A stretch of DNA of 6,863 nucleotides from DATNIC01 sp035604635 (GTDB lineage: Bacteria; Vulcanimicrobiota; Vulcanimicrobiia; Vulcanimicrobiales; Vulcanimicrobiaceae). The notes under the pieces are model-generated. The model had not been told where the DNA came from. It was given only the letters and a program-made list of their open reading frames with translations, and made no database searches. Shown piece after piece: positions 1-6,863 of the stretch. Both the position numbers and the translations under genes were made by a program. The stretch covers positions 1-6,863 of the forward strand of contig DATNIC010000173.1 in NCBI GenBank assembly GCA_035604635.1. Reading direction: 5' to 3'. Within the stretch, counting starts at the first letter, position 1. Each line of letters starts with the position of its first letter.

Positions 1-569
1 ATGGCGAGCAGCTGGCCCGTTTCATCGAAGAGCGCCGCCGCGTGAAGGCCGCCCGTCGATTGGAAGATCCCTTGCTCGCTGCGCAAGCGATCCGGCAACG
101 CCGTGATGATCGCGGGTGAGACCGATGGACCATCGGAAAGCGGCGGGACGCCGCGCAAGCGCAAGGCTTCCAGGTTTGCTTTCCCGCACACACCGCACGC
201 GCTGGTCGTCAAGAAGTGACGTTCCAGTGGTGCGAGATCGGGGAGAGCATCGCGCGAGAGCTCGACGTTGACGATGTTGTAGCGCTGTTCCGCCTCGACG
301 CTCCGGTCGACGCAGTACGTGATGCCGCGCACCTCGTCGCGATCCTTGATCACTCCCTCGCCGTAGAGGAAGCCGGCAGCCAGCTCGAAATCCGCGCCCG
401 GCGTCCGCATCGTGACCGCGACCGTCCGCGTTTGGCCACGCAGGACCAAGCGAATCTCGAGCGGTTCCTCGGTAGCTACATGATCGAAGCGGGCGCGCGC
501 CTCGCCGTCCTCGACGGCCACGACGCGTGCCTCCGTCTTGCTACCAGGTCGGGTTTCTTCCCATTCCAT
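1..569 (-). CDS. fdhD: FdhD, formate dehydrogenase accessory sulfurtransferase (C-terminus cut off by window edge)
   Basis: FdhD receives sulfur from a cysteine desulfurase (IscS in E. coli) and passes it to the bis-MGD cofactor of formate dehydrogenase, which is inactive without this sulfido ligand. I translated the strand from the ATG at 569 and found 189 codons open to the left edge. Family landmarks appear in order: TEEPLEIRL near residues 33-41, TMRTPGADFELAAGFLYGEG near 53-72, the catalytic loop SACGVCGK with Cys125 and Cys128 (the CxxC pair), and STGGLHAAALF near 171-181. Family members are usually about 260-280 residues, so roughly the last third is missing here. The gene starts 24 nt after the fdhC stop. 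I see no good Shine-Dalgarno sequence before this ATG, so the start is the least certain part. It is the last visible gene of the operon and serves FdhA directly. Confidence 0.93.
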   Translation of the reverse strand, partial: MEWEETRPGSKTEARVVAVEDGEARARFDHVATEEPLEIRLVLRGQTRTVAVTMRTPGADFELAAGFLYGEGVIKDRDEVRGITYCVDRSVEAEQRYNIVNVELSRDALPDLAPLERHFLTTSACGVCGKANLEALRLRGVPPLSDGPSVSPAIITALPDRLRSEQGIFQSTGGLHAAALFDETGQLLA

Positions 570-593
570 TACGAAATTTGCGCCCGCGCGCGT

Positions 594-1454
594 CTAGAAT
601 TGTGCGCCGAAGATCACCACGAAGCGCAGCAAGAAGACTCCGACGAGGACGACTACCGCGGATCCGATACCGGAGAGTGCCGTCGTACGGCGGCCCGCTA
701 AAGAGAGCAGGGGCGGGATGAGGCTCACGAGGACCAGGATCCAGAGAATGAGCCACGGCCCGCTGAGCATTCTCCCGATCGTCCCGGCGGTCGACAAGGT
801 CATGAAGAACGCGGCGATCATCAACAGTTCGAGGACGACGAAATAGCCGTCGGCCGTCTCCAGTCGTTGCTCGGTCGGTTCAGCCGATGCCGCGTCGCTG
901 CGATAGGTTGAGAGCCACGAGAGCAGCGCGGCCGAAGCGCTTAGCGCTGATGCAACGAACAAGCCGCCGATCGCGTAGCTGTCGCTCCAGACCGGCTGAT
1001 TCGAGACGCTCAGAACCACGCCGGTGTACGAGGCGAGGAACAGCGCGACGATCGATCCGATAATTTCGTTGACTCGGCCGATGGGCCGCAGGTAACCGAG
1101 CGTTTCGAGGAACGAGACGAACGAGAAAACGCCGAAGATCAAAAGCGCCCAGCTTCCGATCGAGATCGGAGACCAGTACTTGAAGTTCACGCCGCCGACG
1201 CCCGGCGTCGTGTTGATCAACATGTGCCAAAAGCGCAACGGCTGACCGAGGTCGATCGTCAGGAAGATGCCGCAGACGACGACGAGCGGGAACGCGACGA
1301 GAAAGGCCATACGCGCCGTCCCCTCGTCACGCGGACTGCCCCACAGCCGCAACATCGTTGCCAAGGTGTACGACCCGCCGGCGAGTCCGGCGAGGAAGAA
1401 ATACGAGACGATGTACCACTCCCAGTGGGGCGGTTGAACGAAGTGTTCCGCCAT
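594..1454 (-). CDS. NrfD/PsrC-like integral membrane subunit of formate dehydrogenase
   Basis: This 286-residue protein is very hydrophobic and should be the membrane anchor that hands electrons from FdhB to the quinone pool. I count about eight membrane segments, near residues 13-35, 47-67, 95-118, 129-150, 160-182, 203-222, 231-252 and 260-283, as expected for the NrfD/PsrC family. The N-terminal WEWYIVSYFFLAGLAGGSY and the later TIDLGQPLRFWHML are typical family segments. I see no histidine pattern for haem, so this is not the cytochrome b type (FdnI) of E. coli formate dehydrogenase N. The ATG overlaps the fdhB stop in TAATG, and a GGAGG lies 9 nt upstream of it (1464-1468), which fixes the start. 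It ends with TAG, a normal termination since the protein is of full length. Assignment to the Fdh complex rests on operon position; fdhC is used for this role in some systems. Confidence 0.9.
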   Translation of the reverse strand: MAEHFVQPPHWEWYIVSYFFLAGLAGGSYTLATMLRLWGSPRDEGTARMAFLVAFPLVVVCGIFLTIDLGQPLRFWHMLINTTPGVGGVNFKYWSPISIGSWALLIFGVFSFVSFLETLGYLRPIGRVNEIIGSIVALFLASYTGVVLSVSNQPVWSDSYAIGGLFVASALSASAALLSWLSTYRSDAASAEPTEQRLETADGYFVVLELLMIAAFFMTLSTAGTIGRMLSGPWLILWILVLVSLIPPLLSLAGRRTTALSGIGSAVVVLVGVFLLRFVVIFGAQF

Positions 1455-2275
1455 TAGCGTGCACCTCCGGTCGCGGGCGCGCCCGCATCGGGTTCGCCGG
1501 GACTGCGCTTGCGGAACGCTACCATCCCGGCGAAGACGCCGAGCGCCGCAACGATGAAAGCGTTGACGTACCCGCCGAAGTTATTACGGCTCGGCAAGCC
1601 GGCATTCGCGGCATTGGGAAGCCCATAGACTTCCGGCTTGTCCATCAGCAAGAAGAACGCGCCCAAACCACCGTAGACGGAGTCGTCGCGGCCGTAGAGC
1701 TCGGCCTTCTCGTAGCCTTGCGCCTTGAGCGTCGCCAGCCGCGCGTCGGCCTTTTGGTGCAGCTCGGTCAGCGTACCGTATTGGATCGACTGGGTCGGAC
1801 ACGCTTTCGCGCACGCGGGCGTCATGTCGGCTTGCAGCCGGTCGTAGCACATCGTGCATTTGCCGACGGTCCCGGTGCGTTCGTTGAATCCGATCGCGCC
1901 GTAGGGACACGCAGAGATGCAGTCGCGGCAGCCGTTGCAGGCGTCTTGCTGGATGTAGATCGTGTTGTACTCGGTCTTGATGATCGCATCCGTCGGGCAG
2001 ACTTCCATGCAGCTCGCGTGGGTGCAATGCTTGCAGATGTCGGCCATCAAGAGCCAAGCGCTCCCGTTTCCGGCGACGATCGGAGCTTCAGGGACGAGAT
2101 CGATGAACTTGACGTGCCGCCAATTTTCCGCATCGAGTTGCCCGGTGTTGTCGAAACTGTCCAGGAACTTCGGCGTGTTGCCCGGCAGCTGGTTCCATTC
2201 TTTGCACGCGACTTCGCAAGCCTTGCAGCCGATGCAAATGCTGGTATCGGTGAAGAATCCGACTGGTTCCGGCAT
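1454..2275 (-). CDS. fdhB: Formate dehydrogenase iron-sulfur (beta) subunit, four [4Fe-4S] clusters, C-terminal membrane anchor
   Basis: FdhB relays electrons from the catalytic subunit to the membrane subunit. The 273-residue product resembles E. coli FdnH (294 residues). All sixteen cluster cysteines are present in four groups: Cys14/17/20/24, Cys81/84/89/93, Cys113/116/119/123 and Cys140/143/155/159. Residues about 235-254 form one hydrophobic helix followed by the basic stretch RKR, matching the C-terminal anchor of FdnH. The tail after it is rich in Gly, Ala and Pro. There is no signal peptide, and in the FdnGH type the beta subunit is exported attached to the alpha subunit's Tat signal. 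The ATG lies 3 nt after the fdhE stop, with only a weak AAGAG in front, so translation is probably coupled to fdhE. The stop overlaps the start of the NrfD-like gene. Family assignment is secure; export is inferred. Confidence 0.95.
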   Translation of the reverse strand: MPEPVGFFTDTSICIGCKACEVACKEWNQLPGNTPKFLDSFDNTGQLDAENWRHVKFIDLVPEAPIVAGNGSAWLLMADICKHCTHASCMEVCPTDAIIKTEYNTIYIQQDACNGCRDCISACPYGAIGFNERTGTVGKCTMCYDRLQADMTPACAKACPTQSIQYGTLTELHQKADARLATLKAQGYEKAELYGRDDSVYGGLGAFFLLMDKPEVYGLPNAANAGLPSRNNFGGYVNAFIVAALGVFAGMVAFRKRSPGEPDAGAPATGGAR

Positions 2276-2278
2276 CTC

Positions 2279-3148
2279 TTAAAACCCCACTAGGTTGGGC
2301 ACGATCTTGCTCATGCCGTGTTCCTTGGCGTACAGGTCGAGCGGGATCGCCGCGATCTCGTCGACGAGCGGGACCGCTCGGCCGTCCCGCTCGAGATCGA
2401 TGGTCAGGAGGTAATGCGAGCACGAATCGCAGCCGTCGACGCGAACGTGCGGGAACTGCGCGTTTGGTGGATGCGCGGGTTGCATTCCGGCGGTCTCCTT
2501 AATGACTTTGCCGGAGACTTCCGCCTGCGCCGTTCCAATCTCGCTGTAAACGAGCAGGCGCGCGGTATCGCTCTCGCCGCATGCCGCGCAGGTCATGCGC
2601 GGATAGGGCCACGCCGTCGCGCAACGCGAGCACTCCAAATACCGGTGTGCCGTGACGAGATCTTCGGGCGAGGCCGCGAAGTAACTCAGCTGCGGCAGGC
2701 CGCCGCAAGTGGGGCAGTGCCGTTCGTCGCGCGGTCCCTCGCACGCTTCGGCCGCATTTTTTCCGAGCGCTTCGAGCACGGGCGACGTCGCGGCGCGCGC
2801 GAGGTAGCGCTCGATCGAGGAAAGATCCTCGCCGCGCAACCAGCGCCGGACGATCGCCTCGAAGTCGGTCTCGTGGAACTTTTCGAGAACGGATGCGCTC
2901 ATCGCAGGCGGTCCGTTCGCAATGCTTACCTCGACGACGCGTGGCACGATACGCTCCGCCGCGTACGCTGCGACCTCCGACGGCTGCGGCAGATCGCGCG
3001 ACGCCGTCTGGTAGGCTGCTTCTTGGACGTCGAGCAGCAACCCGTAGAACGCCAGCACCTCGGTAGCGAAGGGCCAACGGCCCTTCAGCTCCTCGGTGCG
3101 TTTGCGGCGCTTGGACCAGGTGGCCGCCTCGAGCACGACGCCTGCCAT
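2279..3148 (-). CDS. fdhE: FdhE, formate dehydrogenase maturation protein with four CxxC pairs
   Basis: FdhE is a cytoplasmic protein needed to mature respiratory formate dehydrogenases; it binds the catalytic subunit and metal through rubredoxin-like CxxC motifs. This 289-residue copy (E. coli FdhE is 309) has an N-terminal helical region followed by four CxxC pairs at Cys145/148 (CPTCGG), Cys173/176 (CSRC), Cys187/190 (CAAC) and Cys240/243 (CDSC). The family signature PLVDEIAAIPLDLYAKEHG lies near the C-terminus. The ATG at 3148 overlaps the fdhA TGA stop as TGATG, with no strong ribosome binding site before it. It should therefore rely on ribosomes finishing fdhA, which matters because of the in-frame UAG in that gene. 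The same reading frame stays open far upstream into fdhA, but that part is a shadow with no family similarity, so the short start is right. Sitting between alpha and beta subunit genes differs from E. coli, where fdhE follows fdoGHI. Confidence 0.93.
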   Translation of the reverse strand: MAGVVLEAATWSKRRKRTEELKGRWPFATEVLAFYGLLLDVQEAAYQTASRDLPQPSEVAAYAAERIVPRVVEVSIANGPPAMSASVLEKFHETDFEAIVRRWLRGEDLSSIERYLARAATSPVLEALGKNAAEACEGPRDERHCPTCGGLPQLSYFAASPEDLVTAHRYLECSRCATAWPYPRMTCAACGESDTARLLVYSEIGTAQAEVSGKVIKETAGMQPAHPPNAQFPHVRVDGCDSCSHYLLTIDLERDGRAVPLVDEIAAIPLDLYAKEHGMSKIVPNLVGF

Positions 3149-6100
3149 CAGGCCATCTTTTCGATGTTGACGAGGAACGCTTTGAACTCGGGCGTGCGCG
3201 AGTTGGCGTCCCCGACGAACGGCGTGAGCGCGTTGGCGAGCCAGTACTTCGACCGCTCCGGATGCATGTCGGCCGCGATGCCGACGAATCCCCAGTGGAT
3301 CGGAATCCCGACTTGCCAGACCTTCGTCCCGCCCAAATCGAGTTGCCCGACGCGGTTGGTGACGATTGCCCGGATCTCCATCTTCCCGCGCTTCGAACTG
3401 ACGCGTACCAAGTCGCCGTTCTTGACGCCCTTTTCGTTGGCCAATCCCGTCGGTATCTCGACGAACGGCTCCGGCATGAGCTGGACGAGATGCGGGATCT
3501 GCTGCGTGACGTAGTGCTCGTGCTCGGTCAGGCGATACGTCGTCGCGATGATCGGGAACTCGGCCGAAGTTCCGAAGCGGTTCTCGCGGCCGGAGGCTTT
3601 GTCGTAGTAGAACGCCACGGGCGACGGGGAGACACCCGCGTGGAGCGCGTTCTTGACCGGCTACTCGACCGGTTCGTAGTGCTCTGGGAACGGCCCGTCG
3701 AGCATCGTGTCTGAGAAGAGCCGCCCCGTCCCTTCGCCGTTCATGATAAACGGCAGCCAGGCTTTGGGATCGTGCGGGCTCATCTTCGGCGGATAGTCCG
3801 GGACGTCGCCGACCCACTTCGCGCCGTCCCACTTGATGCCGGGACGCTTGGGATCCCACGGATTGCCGTCGAGATCGGCCGAGGCGCGGTTGTAGAGGAC
3901 GCGCCGGTTGAGCGGCCAGCTCCAGGCCCAGTTGGGATAGAAGCCCATCCCGGTCGGATCGTTCTTGGCGGGATCTTGCACGCCGTGCCGGCGCTTCGCG
4001 AGATTGCCTTTCCCTTCGATATACGATCCGACGTAGATCCAGTTGCCGGACGCCGTCGTTCCGTCGTCCATGAGTTTTGCGAACGTCGCCATCTGCTTGC
4101 CGGTCGTAAGATCCTTGCCGTTGACTTCCCGCGCGATCTCGTCGAGCGTCGGCTTGATCGGATCCTTGTAGTTCATCGTCAGGTGCATGATCGGGTCGGG
4201 GAACTTGCCGCCGTCCTTTTGATACAGCGCCTTGACCCGCGAGAAGAGCTCCGCGGTGATCCAATGATCGTGGCGCGACTCGCCCAGCGGCGGGACGACC
4301 TGGTCTTTCCACTGCATCCAACGGCCGCTGTTCACGAACGAGCCGTCCTTCTCGATCCAGTGCGTGCACGGAAGCATGAAGACTTCCGTCTGGATCGATT
4401 TCGGATCGACGTCCGGTCCGGCGTGCCAGAACTCCGAGCTCGTCGTCGGGAACGGATCCATGACGACCAGCCACTTGAGGTTCGAGAGTGCCTGCAAGAT
4501 TTGATTGGAATCGGGCCCGATGCTCGCAGCCGTCATCCCGGAGAGGAAGAGCCCTTCCATCTTCTTGCGCAGCGCGGCGTCGTAGATCGAAAGCCACGAC
4601 GAATTTCCCGCTGGTTTGGGGAGATAGTTGAACGCGAAGTCGTTGTTCTTGTCGGCGGCATCGCCGTACCACGCCTTGAGCAGGCTGACCATGAACTTCT
4701 TGTAGTTGGTCCCGAAGAAGTTCCAGGAGTTCGGGTCGGTCTTCTTCGCGGCGCTCGCCTTGACGTAATCGTCGGTCGTCTTCTGTCCCGGCTGCGGAAC
4801 CTTGAGATAGCCGGGGAGGATCTCCCACGAGATCGCGTTGTCGGTGTTGCCTTGGATGTTCGCGTGACCGCGCTCGGCGTTCATCCCGCCGCCCGGCCTG
4901 CCCATGTTTCCAAGCAGTAATTGCAGCATCGCGCCCGAGCGGATGAGCTGCGATCCCGTCGTGTGGTGCGTGAGGCCGACCGCGTAGACGATCGTCATCA
5001 CCTTGTCGGGACGCCCCATTTCGCCGACGATCTGCGCGACTTTCAGAAAGTCTTCTTTCGGGATCCCCGTGATCGTCTGCACCACTTCGGGCGTGTAGCG
5101 CGAGTAGTGCTTCTTGAGGAGCGCAAAGACGCAGCGCGGATGCTGGAGCGTATTGTCACGGTGTGCGAACCCGTCGGGACCCGTCTCGTACGCCCAGAGC
5201 TTGGCGTCGTACTTGCGTGCCTTGGGATCGTACCCGGTGAACAGGCCGTCGTTGAAGCCGTAGCTATCCTTGACGATCCACGACGCGTTCGTGTAGTGGG
5301 TGACGTAGTCGGCATGCTGCAGATTGTTCTGCAGCACATAGTTCATCAGGCCACCGTAGTAGGCGACGTCGGTCCCGGTGCGGATGCGCAGATAGATGTC
5401 CGAGACGGCCGAGGTCCGCGAGAATCGCGGGTCGGTGTGGATGATCTTCGCGCCGCCGCCCTTGCCCGGACCCTTCGTCGGATCGAGCTTGGCCTTCATG
5501 AACCATTGGAAGCCGACCGGGTGAGCCTCGGCCGGATTCGCTCCATTTATAAGGATGACGTCGGCGTTCTTGATGTCGCGCCAGTGGTTCGTCATCGCTC
5601 CGCGTCCGAATGTGGCGGCCAAACTGACCACCGTGGGACCGTGTCAAACCCTGGCTTGCTGCTCCAGATAGACGAGGCCCAGGCTGCGCATCACCTTTGC
5701 GGCGAGGTAGCCTTCCTCGTTGCTGAACGTCGCGCCGCCGGCGAAGGCGATCCCATCGGTCCGATTGACGGTATTGCCTTTGGCGTCGACGGCGACGAAC
5801 GTCCGATCGCGCGTCTCCTTGACGCGGTGCGCGAGCTTGTCGAGCGCCTCGTCCCAGGAGATCTTCTGCCACTCGGTCGCGCCGGGCGGCCGGTAGAGCG
5901 GCGCCTCGACGCGCCGTACCGAGTCGGCGAGCTGCATCGCGGTCGCGCCCTTGGGGCAGAGCCGGCCTTCGTTGACGGGACTGTCCGGATCGCCCTCGAT
6001 CTGCAAAATCTTCACGGAGCCGTCGGGCTCTTTGCGGGTGTAGGCGATGAGCGAGCACCCGACAGCACAATAGGGACAAACGGAGTGCGACTCCGTCGCG

Positions 6101-6231
6101 CCTGCGATGCGCAGTTGACGCTTGATCTCCGTCGCCTTCGCGAGGTCGAAGCCGAGCTCGGAGGCGATGAGGACGCCGGCACCGGCGATCCCTGCAACTC
6201 TAAGGAAGTCTGAGCGAGTGACTGTCGCCAC
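3148..6231 (-). CDS. fdhA: Formate dehydrogenase catalytic (alpha) subunit, selenoprotein, FdnG-like, interrupted by an in-frame amber codon
   Basis: This subunit oxidises formate to CO2 at a bis-MGD molybdenum or tungsten site with selenocysteine. Read through, it has 1027 codons (E. coli FdnG is 1015). From the N-terminus it shows a Tat-like signal (residues 1-33), the [4Fe-4S] ligands Cys52, Cys55, Cys59 and Cys92 with Lys94, then an in-frame UGA at codon 196 in the context QARV-U-HGPTV. Sec196-His197 matches the E. coli FdnG Sec196 position. Later come NPAEAHPVGF, NAERGHANIQG with the likely catalytic Arg454, and, after the amber, the MGD-binding domain with TTYRLTEHEH, GIPIHWGF and TPEFKAFLVNIEK. 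I chose the GTG at 6231 because AGGAGG lies 7 nt upstream; a TTG at 6252 runs into that site and is less likely. A UAG at codon 857 (3661-3663) interrupts the frame, leaving 856 residues if it terminates. Without readthrough the enzyme would lack domain IV and probably be inactive. The family call is certain; whether this copy works is open. Confidence 0.95.
3661..3663 (-). other. fdhA: In-frame amber (UAG) codon inside fdhA, codon 857
   Basis: The frame reads GPFPEHYEPVE, then TAG, then PVKNALHAGVSPSPVAFYYD, and continues open for 170 codons to the TGA that overlaps fdhE. Both sides are conserved formate dehydrogenase sequence, so the frame is not shifted. A single C-to-A change from a serine TCG would produce this TAG. 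The next base is C, a context often associated with weaker termination in E. coli. No Shine-Dalgarno sequence precedes the first downstream GTG (3618), so separate translation of the remainder is not supported. The phosphoesterase and the NrfD-like gene end at ordinary TAG stops. Confidence 0.93.
5614..5646 (-). promoter_or_regulatory. Selenocysteine UGA codon with bacterial-type SECIS hairpin
   Basis: The UGA (5644-5646) is followed in the coding strand by a stem-loop. GGUGGUC (5626-5632) pairs with GGCCGCC (5614-5620) around the loop AGUUU (5621-5625), giving seven pairs, two of them G-U. Counting the U of UGA as 1, the loop carries G23 and U24, the positions SelB recognises in E. coli fdhF, and U17 is also present, though here it can form a wobble pair with G31 rather than bulge out. 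In bacteria the SECIS lies inside the coding region just after the UGA, as here. The protein sequence on both sides is conserved FdnG. I drew the fold by hand, without energies. Confidence 0.88.
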
Positions 6232-6238
6232 TGACGAT

Positions 6239-6244
6239 CCTCCT
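6239..6244 (-). promoter_or_regulatory. Ribosome binding site of fdhA
   Basis: The coding strand reads AGAGGAGG followed by 7 nt and GTG. This is the strongest Shine-Dalgarno sequence in the window and decides the start at 6231. It marks the first gene of the formate dehydrogenase operon. The 102-bp gap that contains it must hold the promoter if the operon is not read through from the phosphoesterase gene, but I cannot point to convincing -35/-10 boxes there. Confidence 0.85.
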
Positions 6245-6333
6245 CTGGTCAAAACCCGTGTTCGGAGGAAGCTTCTTGCGCTAGCCTGCTCTACCTCCGC
6301 AGTGCAGCACCATTGCGCTGGACGAAAATCGAC

Positions 6334-6863
6334 CTACGAGCGGCAGCTCAGAGGACGTTGCGTGAAGTCGAACGCGCTCGTCAGCGGGTTGGCCCCAGCG
6401 TCGCGAGAGCCCAAGGACGGCAGACCGAAGCGCTTCTCGATGAACGAGAGGATCGAGACCGTCTCGTACTCCGTGTGGTCGACGAAGTGCGCTTTTGCAT
6501 ACGGCGAGACGATGATTGCGGGGACGCGCGTCCCGGCACCCCATTCGTCGATGTGCGGCGGCGTGACGTGATCCCAGCGGCCGCCGTTCTCGTCGTACGT
6601 AATGACGATCGCCGTCGATTTCCAGTACGGTGAACGGCAGACCGCATCGACTAACTCGGCAACGTGCACCTGTCCGGCCATGACCGACGCGTAGTTGGGA
6701 TGGTCGTTGTTGATGCCGACCGGCTTGACGAAGGCCACGCTGGGAAGCTGGCCCGCCCGCAGATCGGAGAGAAAGCGCTGCTCGTCCTGGAGATGCCGTT
6801 TGAAATTGTCGGGACTCGAGGAGCCCCAGCGTTCATAATAGGCGAACGGTTGGTGATGGTACT
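6334..6863 (-). CDS. Phosphoesterase family protein (phospholipase C / acid phosphatase type), C-terminal part
   Basis: About 175 C-terminal codons are present; the gene is cut at the right edge and has no start here. The frame shows YHHQPFAYYERW, then FVKPVGINNDHPNYASV, AIVITYDENGGRWDHVTPP, GAGTRVPAIIVSPYAK and VDHTEYETVSILSFIEKRFGL. These are typical of the PF04185 phosphoesterase family, which includes bacterial phospholipases C and the acid phosphatase AcpA. In this family the aspartate, glutamate and histidine residues of such segments bind the metals that hydrolyse phosphate esters, and most members are exported. The substrate cannot be told from this fragment. It ends at TAG after a natural C-terminus (SAFDFTQ is a common family ending). 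It lies 102 bp upstream of fdhA on the same strand. I see no functional link to formate metabolism, so I treat it as a separate gene. Confidence 0.9.
   Translation of the reverse strand, partial: YHHQPFAYYERWGSSSPDNFKRHLQDEQRFLSDLRAGQLPSVAFVKPVGINNDHPNYASVMAGQVHVAELVDAVCRSPYWKSTAIVITYDENGGRWDHVTPPHIDEWGAGTRVPAIIVSPYAKAHFVDHTEYETVSILSFIEKRFGLPSLGSRDAGANPLTSAFDFTQRPLSCRS

Noticed and set aside
3148..3618. A separate small gene starting at the GTG at 3618.
   Set aside because: Its sequence is the C-terminal domain of FdhA in the same frame, it lacks a ribosome binding site, and conserved-looking residues already occur between the UAG and this GTG. It is the tail of fdhA.
3615..3643. A possible hairpin about 17 nt after the UAG (CCACG-bulge-GG pairing with CCCGTGG across a 14-nt loop) as a readthrough signal.
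   Set aside because: Short imperfect stems of this kind are common by chance in GC-rich coding sequence, and the loop resembles no known recoding element.
3661..3663. UAG as a pyrrolysine codon or a genome-wide sense codon.
   Set aside because: Two neighbouring genes end at UAG at natural C-termini, and pyrrolysine is known mainly from methylamine methyltransferases. I cannot exclude local suppression.
3149..4828. Upstream extension of the fdhE frame, giving an 849-residue open frame that looks like a fusion protein.
   Set aside because: The extension overlaps fdhA out of frame, has the low-complexity Arg/Gly/Ala composition of a shadow, and family similarity begins only at the ATG at 3148.
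2318..6213. Long plus-strand open frames opposite fdhA and fdhE (2318-3514, 3772-4920, 4921-6213).
   Set aside because: They lie entirely antisense to conserved genes, are Arg/Val/Asp-rich with no recognisable domains, and are expected in GC-rich DNA where the reverse strand has few stops.
6232..6333. A sigma-54 type or sigma-70 type promoter, or a terminator, in the gap before fdhA.
   Set aside because: The best GG/GC pair (in TGGTGCTGCACTGC) has a spacer one base short of the sigma-54 rule, the TTGACC overlaps the ribosome binding site, and the only hairpin is short, mismatched and lacks a U-tract.

Overview
The window is a GC-rich bacterial segment in which every gene I can support lies on the minus strand. 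It holds an almost complete respiratory formate dehydrogenase operon, preceded at the right edge by the 3' end of an unrelated phosphoesterase gene. The sequence alone does not fix the organism. What it shows is a high-GC bacterium with a selenocysteine-containing formate dehydrogenase and an NrfD-type (haem-free) membrane anchor, so the host should also carry selA, selB, selC and selD.

In transcription order (right to left) the layout is: the C-terminal part of a PF04185-type phosphoesterase (6863 to 6334); a 102-bp gap with a strong ribosome binding site; the formate dehydrogenase catalytic subunit fdhA (6231 to 3148); fdhE (3148 to 2279); the iron-sulfur subunit fdhB (2275 to 1454); the NrfD-like membrane subunit fdhC (1454 to 594); and fdhD (569 to the left edge, incomplete). 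Spacing is tight: TGATG overlap for fdhA/fdhE, 3 nt for fdhE/fdhB, TAATG overlap for fdhB/fdhC and 24 nt for fdhC/fdhD. One transcript is the simplest reading.

Together the genes encode an enzyme and its maturation factors. FdhD passes sulfur to the molybdenum/tungsten bis-MGD cofactor, and FdhE is the CxxC-rich maturation protein. FdhA oxidises formate at the selenocysteine/metal site, FdhB carries electrons through four [4Fe-4S] clusters, and the NrfD-like subunit passes them to the quinone pool.

Two features stand out, both in fdhA. First, it is interrupted by an in-frame UGA at codon 196, exactly where Sec sits in E. coli FdnG, with a hairpin of bacterial SECIS type directly after it; this is selenocysteine, not a broken gene. 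Second, an in-frame UAG at codon 857 cuts off the last 170 codons, which encode the molybdopterin-dinucleotide-binding domain. The reading frame continues intact with conserved protein on both sides. UAG also ends two neighbouring genes normally, so whole-genome UAG reassignment is unlikely. A TCG-to-TAG nonsense mutation, a sequencing error or programmed/suppressed readthrough remain open. Automatic gene callers would probably report fdhA as three separate proteins.
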